Positions 1 to 8,692 are shown, counted from the stretch's first letter. The stretch is 64,000 nucleotides of DNA from UBA6109 sp035366835 (GCA_035366835.1 DAOSIS010000001.1:124001-188000); one strand, 5' to 3'. Translations and numbers: made by a program. Notes: generated by a model not told the origin, from the sequence alone.

Positions 1-768
1 CGCGACAACGATCCCGGCCTGTTCGAGAAGATCAAACGCCTGCCCAAGAAGGCCCGCTCCGGCCGTGCCTGGCCCTCCGGCGGGAAGGCCGAGCCCGACG
101 CCGTGGTCACCTTCTTCCGCAAGGGCAAGCTCAAGAAGTTCTGCCTGGCCGGTGAAAGGGCCGTCCGGGAGCTCACCTTCTTCGAGGCTGCCGACTGCTT
201 TGCCTGCGAACCCGACGCCAAACGCTTGCCGCTGCCGAAGGCCTTCTACCCGCTCCTGGAGAAGAACAAGCAGGAGTTCGACCTCCTCACCTCCGGCGAG
301 ACCCCGGAAAAGACAGGCCACGCCAGCAAGTCCAACGAGGCCTATCTCATGAAGAGGCTCAAGGCCAAGGAGATGAAGTACTTCCAGGGATTCACCGACG
401 ACGATGAAGATTTTCTCAAGGCGGTGCTCAAGGCCTTCGAGGACGGCGTCATTCCCAGGAACACGAGCAAACGCCTCAAGCAGGAGCTGGAGAAGGAAGC
501 CCAGCCGCTCAAGTCGCTGGCCATCTTCCGAAACAACATCCCCCTTGCCCTGCTGACGGGCGGGCAGGCACCGCGGGGACGGGAGCTGAGCACCCGGGAG
601 GTGATCCTCTCCGAATACCTGACCGGAGCAGGTAACACAGCCCCGAAAGTAATGGCAGACGTCTATCGTACTATTACTGAGGAAGAGGGCGGCCGTGACT
701 GGCTCAAAGATTCCCGGCAAATGGAAAAAGTCATAACCGATGAAGTAAGCGATCCATGGGGCTCTTGA
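1..768 (+). CDS. C-terminal part of a SNF2-type helicase (partial, open at left edge)
   Basis: The frame is open from base 1 to the TGA at 766-768, giving about 255 residues without the beginning of the gene. The visible part has no helicase motifs; it is a charged Lys/Glu-rich tail beginning RDNDPGLFEKIKRLPKKARS, which I recognise as the kind of C-terminus found on large SNF2/HepA-like helicases coded next to big Eco57I-type DNA methylases. The methylase gene follows 67 bases downstream on the same strand, so the two were probably one defence operon. Such helicases are reported in DISARM class 1 (DrmD) and in PLD-helicase/methylase systems; the missing N-terminus would decide. Function is inferred mainly from context. 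Confidence 0.55.
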   Translation, partial: RDNDPGLFEKIKRLPKKARSGRAWPSGGKAEPDAVVTFFRKGKLKKFCLAGERAVRELTFFEAADCFACEPDAKRLPLPKAFYPLLEKNKQEFDLLTSGETPEKTGHASKSNEAYLMKRLKAKEMKYFQGFTDDDEDFLKAVLKAFEDGVIPRNTSKRLKQELEKEAQPLKSLAIFRNNIPLALLTGGQAPRGRELSTREVILSEYLTGAGNTAPKVMADVYRTITEEEGGRDWLKDSRQMEKVITDEVSDPWGS

Positions 769-835
769 TCGGCGGTGGCCGCCAGGATTGACGCAAAAGC
801 GAAATGAAAATGATCCACAAAACGGAAGTGAGGCC

Positions 836-3800
836 ATGAACAAAGAAGAGGCCAAAAGGCTCATCCGGGAGACCTTCCAAAACCACTTCGACGAAAGCCG
901 CTTCCGCCTCTTTGCCAAGAACCTCTTCAACGACCTGGACGAATCCAAGGCCTTCGCCTACCAGGGGCAGTACATCCCCGACGCCTACAAGGACCATGTC
1001 CGCCAGTACAAGCGCCTCGGCAAATACACCGATCCGGACGAGGCCGCCCTGGACGTCCTGGTCGTCAACCTGAAGCGGGAGACGGCCCTCGACCGCGCCC
1101 GCACCATGCAGCGCAACTTCATCGCCTGGTACCTCAAGCACCGGGGCGAGAAGGATGCCGCCATCGTCGCATACCACACCGACGGTCTGGAGGATTGGCG
1201 CTTCTCCTACGTCCGGATGGACTACCGGACAGAGCGGGGGGAAACGGGAAAGGTCCGCGTCAAAACCGATCTGACACCGGCCCGCCGTTACTCTTTTCTT
1301 GTCGGTCAGAACGAAAACAGCCACACCGCGCAGACCCGTTTTCAACCATTGCTTGAGGATGACCGGCATAACCCAACCCTGGACCGGATCGAAGAAGCCT
1401 TCAACATCGAAACGGTCACTCAAGAATTTTTTGAAAAATACCGGCTGCTGTTCAATGAACTGAAGGAGGCCTTGGACAGCGTTGTAGCGCACAATGCCGC
1501 CGTCGCCGAAGACTTTGGAGAGAAAGGCGTCGATACGGTCAATTTTGCCAAAAAGACCCTGGGACAAATTGTTTTCCTGTACTTCCTGCAGAAAAAGGGT
1601 TGGTTCGGCGTCGCCAGGGACAAAGCCTGGGGCACAGGCCCCAAAAACTTCCTCCGACAGCTCTTCGAAGACCGGAAATACAACAACTTCTTCAACGACA
1701 TTCTCGAACCGCTCTTCTACGAGGCCCTTGCCCGCGAGCGGGACCGGAATTATTACCGATTGTTCGACTGCAAAATTCCTTTCCTGAACGGCGGGCTCTT
1801 CGACCCGATCAACGAATATGATTGGGTTCATTGCGACATCCTCCTGCCGGATGCCCTGTTTTCCAATTGGGAGCGGACCGAGGAAGGGGACGTCGGGACA
1901 GGCATTCTCGACATCTTCGACCGTTACAATTTCACCGTCCGGGAGGATGAACCGCTGGAGCGGGAAGTCGCCGTGGACCCGGAGATGCTGGGAAAGGTCT
2001 TCGAGAACCTCCTGGAGGTCAAGGACCGGAAATCCAAAGGGACCTACTACACCCCCAGGGAAATCGTCCATTACATGTGCCGGGAGAGTCTGATCAGCCA
2101 CCTGGACACGGAGCTTGCCGGCGCGGACAGCGACCTCTTCCTCCGTCGAGAGGATCTGGAATACCTGATCCGGTACGGGGAGCGGATCCGTGAGCATGAT
2201 GCCCGGGTGCGTCGGGAAGGGAAAGAAACGCCGGATTACCCCTATCTCCTTCCCGCTCCGATCAGGGCCAAGGCGGACCTCATCGATGCGAAGCTGGCCG
2301 ACATCCGCGTCTGCGATCCGGCCGTCGGCTCCGGGGCCTTTCTGGTCGGCATGATGGCGGAGATCGTCAAGGCCCGGCAAACCCTCTCCACATACATCGA
2401 GTCCAGGGAGCCCCGCGGCGCCTATCTCTTCAAACGTCAGGCCATCCAAAATTCGCTCTATGGAGTGGACATCGATCCGGGCGCGGTGGAGATCGCCAAG
2501 CTGCGTCTGTGGCTATCCCTCATCGTCGATGAAGAGGATATCCGCGAGATCAAACCCTTGCCGAACCTCGATTACAAGATCATGCAGGGCAACAGCCTCC
2601 TGGAGGAATACGAAGGGATCAAGCTCTTTGATGAGAAATTGATCGCGGACATCCCGGTGGATGAGACCGCGGCGTTAATCCTGGACGCCCAAAAAAGACA
2701 GGGCCTCCTCCAGAAGGAATATTTTCGTCTGCGGGCCGACGGCAAGCTTTCAACCATCAAACGGCAGGAACTGGAACTTCAACTGAAGGAAGTTGCCGCG
2801 CACCTGAAAAAGCTGGAAAAGAGGAGAGAAAAAATCGGAGAAGAGATCCCCCTGTTCGACTCCGAAGCCAAGAAGAAGGCTGACGAAATCAAGAAACTCC
2901 ACAAGGATTTTTTTGAAACCTTTCAGAAATCCCGGAAAGATGCGATCAAAGCGCGCATTGAAGCGTTGGAGTGGGAACTGATCGAGGCGACGCTGAGGGA
3001 ACAACATAAGCCGGACGCCCTGAAAGAGATCGGCATCTGGAAGAAAGCCAATATCCGGCCCTTCTTTCTCTGGAAATTCCACTTCGCCGAAGTCTTTCGG
3101 GAAAAACGAGGCTTCGACGTGGTCATCGCCAACCCGCCCTACGTGCGGCAGGAATCGATCAAGTCCTTCAAACCCCAGTTGAAGCAGTCCTTCGGCTGCT
3201 TCTATTGCGGCACCGCCGACCTGTATACCTATTTTTACAAACGCGGGATCGAGATCCTCAAACCCTCTGGCCACCTCTGCTTCATAGCGCCCAACAAGTT
3301 CATGCGCGCCGGCTACGGGGAGAAGACCCGTGCCCTCCTCGCCGGCGATGCCACGCCCGAAATCGTCATCGACTTCGGCGACCTCCCGATCTTCGACGCC
3401 ACCACCTACCCGTCCATCCTGCTGATCGAAAAGGCCAAACCCGAGGCGGATGCAAAGACGCTGGTCGCCACCTTCACCGACCCCTCACAGTTGGAACGCC
3501 TGGACGAAACCCTGGCCGCCGTGGGTTTCAGTATGCCGATTGTGGCGCTCAAGCCGGGAGGCTGGACCCTGGAGCGCCCGAACGTCCTGGCCTTGATGGA
3601 GAAGCTCAGAAAGGCCGGCAAGCCCCTCGGTGAGTATGTGGAAGGAAGATTCTATCGGGGCGTCTTGACCGGCCTGAACGAGGCCTTCGTCATCGACGAG
3701 GCCACCCGGAAACACCTTATCGCCGAGGATCCCAAAAGCGACGACCTGATCAAGCCCTGGATCCGCGGGCGCGACATCCGGAAATGGAAGGCAGAGTGGG

Positions 3801-4408
3801 CGGGGTTGTATCTCATCACCATCGCCAGCAGCGCCAACCGAGACTGGCCTTGGTCGAAGGAGCGTTCCGCGGCAAAGGCTCGCTCGTTGTTTGCCAAGGT
3901 TTACCCGGCGATTCACAGGCATCTATCACTGTACGAAGACAAGCTCAAAATACGCGACGATCAGGGGAAATTCTGGTGGGAGTTAAGATCGTGCATCTAC
4001 TGGGCGGAGTTCGAAAAACCGAAAATCATGTATGCGGAGATATCAACTGAAGGCAAATTTCTGTTTGAAGCCGATGGCTATTTTTCAGACACGACGACCT
4101 ACATTATGGCAAGTAATTCGGAATACCTGCTTGGTGTTTTGAACTCAAGACTATTTACCTACATGTTTTCAAAGACAAGCTCCGAAATCAGCGGGGGATT
4201 CTTCCGTTGGAAGCGTCAATACATGGAGCTTCTCCCCATTTTCCCTGCCACCGCAGCACCGAAATCTCCTATCATCGAACGCGTCCGGAAAATCCTCGCT
4301 AATCCCGACAGCCCTGCCGTACCTCGCCTTGAATCCGAAATTGATGATCTGGTCTATAAGATATACGGATTGACAAAAGACGAAATAGCCCTTGTGGAGG
4401 GTAAATGA
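836..4408 (+). CDS. Eco57I/PglX-like N6-adenine DNA methyltransferase (1190 aa)
   Basis: Large adenine-N6 DNA methylase of the type IIG/BREX-PglX/DISARM-DrmMI shape. An N-terminal helical region with a typical 'FNIE.VT.EFFEKY' stretch is followed by SAM motif I DPAVGSGAF (about residue 494), a Lys/Glu-rich helical insert (about 620-740), catalytic motif IV NPPY (residues 766-769) and a C-terminal TaqI-like target-recognition half. I start at ATG 836, preceded by GGAAGTGAG; a TTG at 788 in the same frame has no good ribosome site. It probably modifies the DNA for the helicase gene upstream. Whether it also cuts is not visible: no clear PD-(D/E)XK motif was found by eye. It ends ATGA, overlapping a tiny downstream ORF. 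Confidence 0.85.
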   Translation: MNKEEAKRLIRETFQNHFDESRFRLFAKNLFNDLDESKAFAYQGQYIPDAYKDHVRQYKRLGKYTDPDEAALDVLVVNLKRETALDRARTMQRNFIAWYLKHRGEKDAAIVAYHTDGLEDWRFSYVRMDYRTERGETGKVRVKTDLTPARRYSFLVGQNENSHTAQTRFQPLLEDDRHNPTLDRIEEAFNIETVTQEFFEKYRLLFNELKEALDSVVAHNAAVAEDFGEKGVDTVNFAKKTLGQIVFLYFLQKKGWFGVARDKAWGTGPKNFLRQLFEDRKYNNFFNDILEPLFYEALARERDRNYYRLFDCKIPFLNGGLFDPINEYDWVHCDILLPDALFSNWERTEEGDVGTGILDIFDRYNFTVREDEPLEREVAVDPEMLGKVFENLLEVKDRKSKGTYYTPREIVHYMCRESLISHLDTELAGADSDLFLRREDLEYLIRYGERIREHDARVRREGKETPDYPYLLPAPIRAKADLIDAKLADIRVCDPAVGSGAFLVGMMAEIVKARQTLSTYIESREPRGAYLFKRQAIQNSLYGVDIDPGAVEIAKLRLWLSLIVDEEDIREIKPLPNLDYKIMQGNSLLEEYEGIKLFDEKLIADIPVDETAALILDAQKRQGLLQKEYFRLRADGKLSTIKRQELELQLKEVAAHLKKLEKRREKIGEEIPLFDSEAKKKADEIKKLHKDFFETFQKSRKDAIKARIEALEWELIEATLREQHKPDALKEIGIWKKANIRPFFLWKFHFAEVFREKRGFDVVIANPPYVRQESIKSFKPQLKQSFGCFYCGTADLYTYFYKRGIEILKPSGHLCFIAPNKFMRAGYGEKTRALLAGDATPEIVIDFGDLPIFDATTYPSILLIEKAKPEADAKTLVATFTDPSQLERLDETLAAVGFSMPIVALKPGGWTLERPNVLALMEKLRKAGKPLGEYVEGRFYRGVLTGLNEAFVIDEATRKHLIAEDPKSDDLIKPWIRGRDIRKWKAEWAGLYLITIASSANRDWPWSKERSAAKARSLFAKVYPAIHRHLSLYEDKLKIRDDQGKFWWELRSCIYWAEFEKPKIMYAEISTEGKFLFEADGYFSDTTTYIMASNSEYLLGVLNSRLFTYMFSKTSSEISGGFFRWKRQYMELLPIFPATAAPKSPIIERVRKILANPDSPAVPRLESEIDDLVYKIYGLTKDEIALVEGK

Positions 4409-4473
4409 AAAAAGAGAAGCCTCCCGTCACGCTGCATGACATAGAAGAGGCCGTTTCAGAGCGGGAAGAATAA
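4405..4473 (+). CDS. 22-codon ORF overlapping the methylase stop; possible stump of a lost operon gene
   Basis: ATG at 4405 overlaps the methylase stop as ATGA, the usual sign of translational coupling, and the frame ends at TAA 4471-4473 after 22 codons (MKKEKPPVTLHDIEEAVSER then EE). The peptide is charged and unlike anything I can name. Either it is a genuine micro-protein or the first codons of a former third gene whose body was deleted. Low confidence that it is expressed as a functional product. Confidence 0.3.
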   Translation: MKKEKPPVTLHDIEEAVSEREE

Positions 4474-4493
4474 CAACGCGCATAGCCTCTAAC

Positions 4494-4520
4494 ATTTTTT
4501 GCCCGGGAATCGCAAAAAAT
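4494..4520. repeat. 9-bp perfect inverted repeat before the HNH gene
   Basis: ATTTTTTGC (4494-4502) and GCAAAAAAT (4512-4520) form a perfect 9-bp stem around a 9-base loop, ending 2 bases before the GGAGGG ribosome site of the HNH gene. It could be a weak terminator for the methylase transcript or a structure limiting HNH translation. Seen directly; role unknown. Confidence 0.5.
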
Positions 4521-4533
4521 CGGAGGGATGAAG

Positions 4534-4758
4534 ATGGCTGTTTCTCAGGAGACAAGAAAGGCTCTCTATGAGAGAGCAGGTGGCCAATGCGAATGCACGA
4601 TGACGGTTTGTTCACATCACAAAGGACGGTGCCCCCACAAGCTGAATTCTGGATGGGAGGCGCACCACCGGACGGCGGGAGGACCGGACACGCTCAGCAA
4701 TCTGATAGCCATGTGCGTAACGTGCCATAAGAACACGCGCACCTATGGGAGAGGGTAA
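4534..4758 (+). CDS. small HNH-family protein, probable endonuclease (74 aa)
   Basis: A compact HNH fold: paired cysteines C19/C21 and C61-x2-C64 that would bind zinc, with the ββα core around H44-H45, N56 and H65 (motif EAHHRTAGGPDTLSNLI...CVTCH). I use ATG 4534 rather than 4528 because GGAGGG at 4522-4527 is 6 bases from 4534 but abuts 4528. At 74 residues it is little more than the nuclease domain. It follows the big methylase by about 60 bases and could be the cutting arm of that system, but this is positional inference. Confidence 0.75.
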   Translation: MAVSQETRKALYERAGGQCECTMTVCSHHKGRCPHKLNSGWEAHHRTAGGPDTLSNLIAMCVTCHKNTRTYGRG

Positions 4759-4978
4759 CGGAAAAACTCGACACGACTGTATTCATACGCCATTCCCGAG
4801 CTGGAATATTTTTCCCGGTTTTAGTCTTAGACGGTCAATTGCAGGGGGGTCGGTTGCAAGCCCCGAATCGTTCATGACGGAGAAGATATGATTTGGTCTG
4901 ACCATGAAACTGACAGGGACTGCGTCGCACTTCTTTTCGGTCTACCCGATCTGAAAAACGCCCGCAATCTTTTTGAGA
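4759..4978. other. intergenic stretch between HNH gene and regulator promoter
   Basis: About 220 bases with no ORF I can support on either strand and no clear hairpin. It marks the change from GC-rich DNA to the AT-richer methylase/PIN module that follows. Confidence 0.5.
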
Positions 4979-5014
4979 ACAAATCAACTTGTTGTTGACA
5001 ACAATTTGATTTGT
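4979..5014. promoter_or_regulatory. nested inverted repeats and consensus -35 upstream of the MerR-type regulator
   Basis: ACAAATCAA (4979-4987) and TTGATTTGT (5006-5014) are a perfect 9-bp inverted repeat. Inside lies TTGTTGACAACAA (4992-5004), a palindrome about the central A, which contains a perfect -35 hexamer TTGACA (4995-5000). A poor -10 (TATGCA, 5019-5024) falls 18 bases on, inside the next palindrome. This is a plausible promoter-operator; the -10 assignment is weak. Confidence 0.55.
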
Positions 5015-5015
5015 G

Positions 5016-5029
5016 GTGTATGCATACAC
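5016..5029. promoter_or_regulatory. 14-bp palindromic operator (copy 1), before the regulator gene
   Basis: GTGTATGCATACAC is a perfect 14-bp palindrome 12 bases before the regulator ATG (5042). It matches the palindrome at 5537-5550 in front of the methylase at 10 of 14 positions, symmetric about the centre (GTNTAYGCRTANAC). Because it covers the probable -10 of the regulator promoter, auto-repression is the natural reading. Confidence 0.65.
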
Positions 5030-5041
5030 AGCGGATTACTT

Positions 5042-5506
5042 ATGAAATATACACCCCTTCAAATCAGGGAGATAGTAAATATCTCCCAAGAAACTTTGCG
5101 TCACTGGCGGCGAGTTTTGCCGCCGCTAAAGGAGCAAAATGGCTATGCGCCTTGTTTTACGGCCGGCGATGCCTTGGCGCTTAAGATTGTCAAAGAAATC
5201 GTCGAAACGCTCCAAGTGCGCGTTCAGGCTCTTCAACCTTTAGCGAATGAGCTTTTCAACATCTGTCGAGGGATAAACTGGCCGCGTTTAGAACAGCAAT
5301 GCCTGATCATTCGATTCGCTGATCAGAGCATAGAAGCTTGCCAAAGTTCCGCAATATTAAAAGATGCGGAGGCCGGTGCGATGGTCGTGGTTGCATTCAG
5401 GCCTCACATTGAGGGGCTACGTAGCCGCTTAACGGAGAGCGACGGTCAATATCAGTATGAAATGCCGTTCCCACCGGTGGGGCTTAAAAAAGCGTCAATC
5501 GCATAA
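5042..5506 (+). CDS. MerR-type helix-turn-helix regulator (154 aa)
   Basis: The N-terminal 60 residues read as a MerR-family winged helix: YTPLQIREIVNISQETLRHW followed by RRVLPPLKEQNGYAPCFTAGDALALKIVKEI, the usual 'recognition helix, wing, F-x-x-x-D' order. The rest (residues 65-154) has no known effector domain and no cysteine pattern for metal sensing. ATG 5042 fits the family's start; the frame runs 23 codons further up through the operator DNA, which is not coding. Two matching palindromes, one just before this gene and one before the methylase 30 bases after its stop, suggest it controls itself and the methylase-PIN pair, like the controller proteins of restriction-modification systems. 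Confidence 0.7.
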   Translation: MKYTPLQIREIVNISQETLRHWRRVLPPLKEQNGYAPCFTAGDALALKIVKEIVETLQVRVQALQPLANELFNICRGINWPRLEQQCLIIRFADQSIEACQSSAILKDAEAGAMVVVAFRPHIEGLRSRLTESDGQYQYEMPFPPVGLKKASIA

Positions 5507-5535
5507 TTAATTAGCCCGTGCATGTTGTGATGCAT

Positions 5536-5551
5536 TGTTTACGCGTAAACA
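5536..5551. promoter_or_regulatory. 16-bp palindromic operator (copy 2), before the methylase gene
   Basis: TGTTTACGCGTAAACA is a perfect 16-bp palindrome; its inner 14 bases (5537-5550) match the operator at 5016-5029. It lies 24 bases before the methylase ATG. TTGTTT (5535-5540) and TATAAA (5558-5563) are 17 bases apart and could be promoter elements, with the operator over the -35. Confidence 0.65.
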
Positions 5552-5575
5552 GATAGTTATAAAAGGGTGGTGGTC

Positions 5576-8092
5576 ATGAACGCCTTGCAAATCATTGAAA
5601 ATGAATTCGCGCAAATTGGCTATTCCCGTAGTGGAATGATCCGGGATTATACTTTTGCCGATGTTCTTACACCGTCAGGACAGCAGCGCAGTGTCGATCT
5701 TGCGGCTTTTACGCAAACCCCTGCCTCCTACCGTACGGCCGCTTTTGGTGTGATTCGGGAGGATGACCCTGATATTTCCCAGGCGCTAATGGGTTATAGG
5801 GCTTTAGGCGCGCCACTCATGCTGTCCATCTCCGAAAAGCGAGTAACTGTCTGGCAGGTTCGTTCAATGGGAAAGCCACGCCGCATTGATGAATATAGTC
5901 TGGATCAAATACCGGCATTGTTTGCAAAACAATCCGGGCAGTGGAAACCCGACGCAATCCACCGTGCCAAATCAATCGGAGCGTTCGATCTAAGTTATCA
6001 GTTGGATTTTGTCGATGTTGGCTTATTACCAGCGATTGAGGGAGAAATTCATGTTAAGCTGGATAGATTACTTCAAGAGGTTATTCTAGGCCTTCACGAT
6101 TTGTTGAAAAAACCAAAAAAACAAATAATTGACTATCGTACGTTGTTCCAAGGCACTTTTAGACTGCTTGCCGCCAAAATTCTTCTGGATTGCAAACACA
6201 AAAAAACGCAAGGATGGGATTCTTCAGACATTGGCTCAATTCTGACAGGCATTGCGGACTATTACCAACTGGACACTTTGCATTTGCTGGGTGATGTGAC
6301 CACAATAAAAGCATTTGCCAATGCATGGCAACAACTGATGGGAGCAATCAGTTTTCGCAACATATCCGCCGATGATCTTGCATTTGTCTATGAAAATACG
6401 CTCGTTACACCTGAAACGAGAAAAATTTTCGGCACCCACAGCACACCACGCCAAGTAGCAGAATATATCGTGAGAATGATCGGTCTCAACCGGATCAACC
6501 ATGATTCACTGCGAGTCTATGAACCATTTTCCGGTGCCGGTGTCTTTCTGGTTTCGGCAATTCGGTATATTCGCGGGCTTTTGCCCAGCGATTGGAGTGA
6601 TCGGCAACGCCACAAATTTCTCATCGAGCGGATTCAAGGAAGCGAGATCGATCCATTCGCCTGCGAAGTTGCCATGCTTTCTTTAATACTGGCGGACTAT
6701 CCCAATGCCAATGGCTGGCATATAAAAGAAGAAGATCTTTTCATGGACAGAATTCTTTCTGAAAAAGCAGCGCAGAACAATATAATCCTCTGCAATCCGC
6801 CATTTGAAGATTTCACTCAGGAGGAACGAACTACTTATCAATCGTTTGCATCCCGATCAATCCACAAGCCTATTGCTATTTTGGCCACGATACTTGACTC
6901 CGTACCTGATGCCATCGGTTTTGTGCTGCCCCGGGGATTTATCCTGGATCGTCAATATGCCGACATCCGCCAAGAGATAGAAAAAAATTATGAAACGATA
7001 GAAATCGTCTCCCTTCCGGACCGTATTTTTCAAGCCTCCAGTATCGAATCCTCACTCCTGGTTGCCAAAGATAGAAGGCGAATCAAGGCGACAGGAAGGA
7101 CCAAACTTATTTCCACAACCGTGAACGATGCCGACAGAACCGGATTTCTCTCTGTCGGTAAAATATCTTCGCGTAGCAGCGACGAAAGACCGGTCATTGC
7201 CGAAACACTGGGGCAATTATGGCTGGTTGATCTTAAAGATTTGTGGGATTATTTGTCAACCTATCCGACGCTTGGGAGCGTAGTTGAGATTCATCGCGGT
7301 CTCGAATGGAACTATCCGCAGTCACAAGCGATCAGTCACGAAAAGAGACCAGGATATAGAGAAGGCTTGCTGACCAGCACAGGAGGGATATCTCAGTATC
7401 ATATTTCCAACACAATCTACTTAGACTGCAACGACAGCTCAAAACGAGGTAACGCGGTCCAATACCCCTGGCACGAGCCAAAAGTCATTGCAAATGCTTT
7501 TCGATTGACTCGGGGTCCATGGCGAATCGCTGCTTGTCCCGATCTGACAGGGTTGGTTTGCTCGCAGCAATTCTTTGGAATATGGCCTTTAAGGAGCGCC
7601 CCTGTTGACTTAAATACCATATCTGCTTTTTTGAATAGCCCGCTGGCTAATGCTTTCTTATCAGTTCATACTCCAACGAAGGGATTCCGTGTCGGGGTGC
7701 TTAAGAAGCTGCCCATTCCATTAGAAATGGATACGGCACTGATTTCTAATTTTGTTGGCAAGTATCAGGAAGCTCTTGCACAGCTGCCGATTGAAAAAGT
7801 AGAGAGAGACTTTGAACTCAATAAATTACTGATTGAAATCGATGCAGCTGTACTTCAAGCATATGACCTGCCTCCACGCCTTGAAAGACATTTATTAGAT
7901 TATTTTCGTGGGTATGAACGCCCCGTAATGCACCCATTTGCCGGATGGCTTCCCGAAGATTACTCTCCTTTTATTCCGCTGCATGAATATCTTGACAAAG
8001 AATATAAAAAGGTTACCGGACGCTGGGTTCGAGACGTTTTTAAACCCCTGACACCACTGGAAGCTAAATTACTGCAAGACTATCTGGATTAA
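5576..8092 (+). CDS. N6-adenine DNA methyltransferase with N-terminal extra domain and TRD (838 aa)
   Basis: A gamma-type adenine-N6 methylase: SAM motif I EPFSGAGVFL (residues 316-325) and catalytic motif IV NPPF (407-410). Residues 1-160 form an extra domain ('YRTAAFGV...ALGAPLMLSISEKRVTVWQV') with the feel of the N-terminal region of type I/IIG enzymes, and the C-terminal 300 residues look like one target-recognition domain. Start ATG 5576; GTG codons at 5567-5570 in frame are less likely. GC content is clearly lower than in the flanking housekeeping DNA, a sign of transfer. The PIN nuclease gene starts 4 bases after the stop, so the two are almost certainly co-translated. A restriction role is possible but no nuclease motif was identified in this protein. 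Confidence 0.85.
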   Translation: MNALQIIENEFAQIGYSRSGMIRDYTFADVLTPSGQQRSVDLAAFTQTPASYRTAAFGVIREDDPDISQALMGYRALGAPLMLSISEKRVTVWQVRSMGKPRRIDEYSLDQIPALFAKQSGQWKPDAIHRAKSIGAFDLSYQLDFVDVGLLPAIEGEIHVKLDRLLQEVILGLHDLLKKPKKQIIDYRTLFQGTFRLLAAKILLDCKHKKTQGWDSSDIGSILTGIADYYQLDTLHLLGDVTTIKAFANAWQQLMGAISFRNISADDLAFVYENTLVTPETRKIFGTHSTPRQVAEYIVRMIGLNRINHDSLRVYEPFSGAGVFLVSAIRYIRGLLPSDWSDRQRHKFLIERIQGSEIDPFACEVAMLSLILADYPNANGWHIKEEDLFMDRILSEKAAQNNIILCNPPFEDFTQEERTTYQSFASRSIHKPIAILATILDSVPDAIGFVLPRGFILDRQYADIRQEIEKNYETIEIVSLPDRIFQASSIESSLLVAKDRRRIKATGRTKLISTTVNDADRTGFLSVGKISSRSSDERPVIAETLGQLWLVDLKDLWDYLSTYPTLGSVVEIHRGLEWNYPQSQAISHEKRPGYREGLLTSTGGISQYHISNTIYLDCNDSSKRGNAVQYPWHEPKVIANAFRLTRGPWRIAACPDLTGLVCSQQFFGIWPLRSAPVDLNTISAFLNSPLANAFLSVHTPTKGFRVGVLKKLPIPLEMDTALISNFVGKYQEALAQLPIEKVERDFELNKLLIEIDAAVLQAYDLPPRLERHLLDYFRGYERPVMHPFAGWLPEDYSPFIPLHEYLDKEYKKVTGRWVRDVFKPLTPLEAKLLQDYLD

Positions 8093-8096
8093 TGAC

Positions 8097-8609
8097 ATGC
8101 CATTAGACGGTTATTTACTCGACACATGTTTGCTATCGGCGCTTCTTGATCCGACAAAAACGAACCATGCTGCTGTTTGTAGTGCCGTCGATAATCTGGA
8201 GGAAGCCGCACCAAAATATGTTTCTGTAATTACATTTGCCGAGCTGCGGTTTGGCATTAGACTTGCGGCCTTACGCGGGGATAAGAAGACGGAAAGACTT
8301 GATAAAATTGTTCATGCCGCAAAAACGCACCCCCCTCTCAATGTAACAAAGCATACTGCGGAAGAATATGGTTTCATCAAAGCTGAGCTTGCCAACAAAT
8401 ATTTAGATAAAGCCTTGCGGAGAGATGGTCGGCCTCGATGGATTGAGGAATGGGTTGATAAGGCCACCGGCCAAAAATTGCAGATTGACGAAAATGACCT
8501 TTGGTTATGCGCACAGGCAAAAGAACGGAACCTGATACTTTTAACGGCGGAAAATAAAATCAACCGCATCAAAGCTGTCGTTTCAGAAATACGAATTGAG
8601 ACGATATAG
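8097..8609 (+). CDS. PIN-domain nuclease coupled to the methylase (170 aa)
   Basis: A PIN domain of the VapC type: first acidic residue D9 in 'YLLDTC', second E49 in 'TFAELRFG', and the C-terminal pair N133-D134 in 'IDENDLWLCAQA', followed by 'LILLTAEN'. At 170 residues it is longer than the usual 130-140-residue VapC toxin, owing to a basic insert at about 100-128 (RRDGRPRWIEEW). No VapB-like antitoxin gene is next to it; its partner in position is a DNA methylase 4 bases upstream. It may therefore be an effector whose activity is tied to the methylase, or a toxin neutralised by another protein of the module. PIN domains usually cut RNA. Confidence 0.8.
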   Translation: MPLDGYLLDTCLLSALLDPTKTNHAAVCSAVDNLEEAAPKYVSVITFAELRFGIRLAALRGDKKTERLDKIVHAAKTHPPLNVTKHTAEEYGFIKAELANKYLDKALRRDGRPRWIEEWVDKATGQKLQIDENDLWLCAQAKERNLILLTAENKINRIKAVVSEIRIETI

Positions 8610-8640
8610 TTCATTGCCATTAGAGGCTCTAAAAAGCAGC

Positions 8641-8692
8641 GACCGCCCTTTCAGGCGGTCCCCCAATCTCCATCTACCTCCGTTGGTAGATG
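8641..8692. repeat. two tandem hairpins after the PIN gene
   Basis: GACCGCC/GGCGGTC (8641-8660, 6-base loop) and CATCTACC/GGTAGATG (8671-8692, 6-base loop) are perfect 7- and 8-bp stems. Neither is followed by a T-run, so they are not textbook terminators. They mark the downstream edge of the AT-rich module. Confidence 0.55.
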
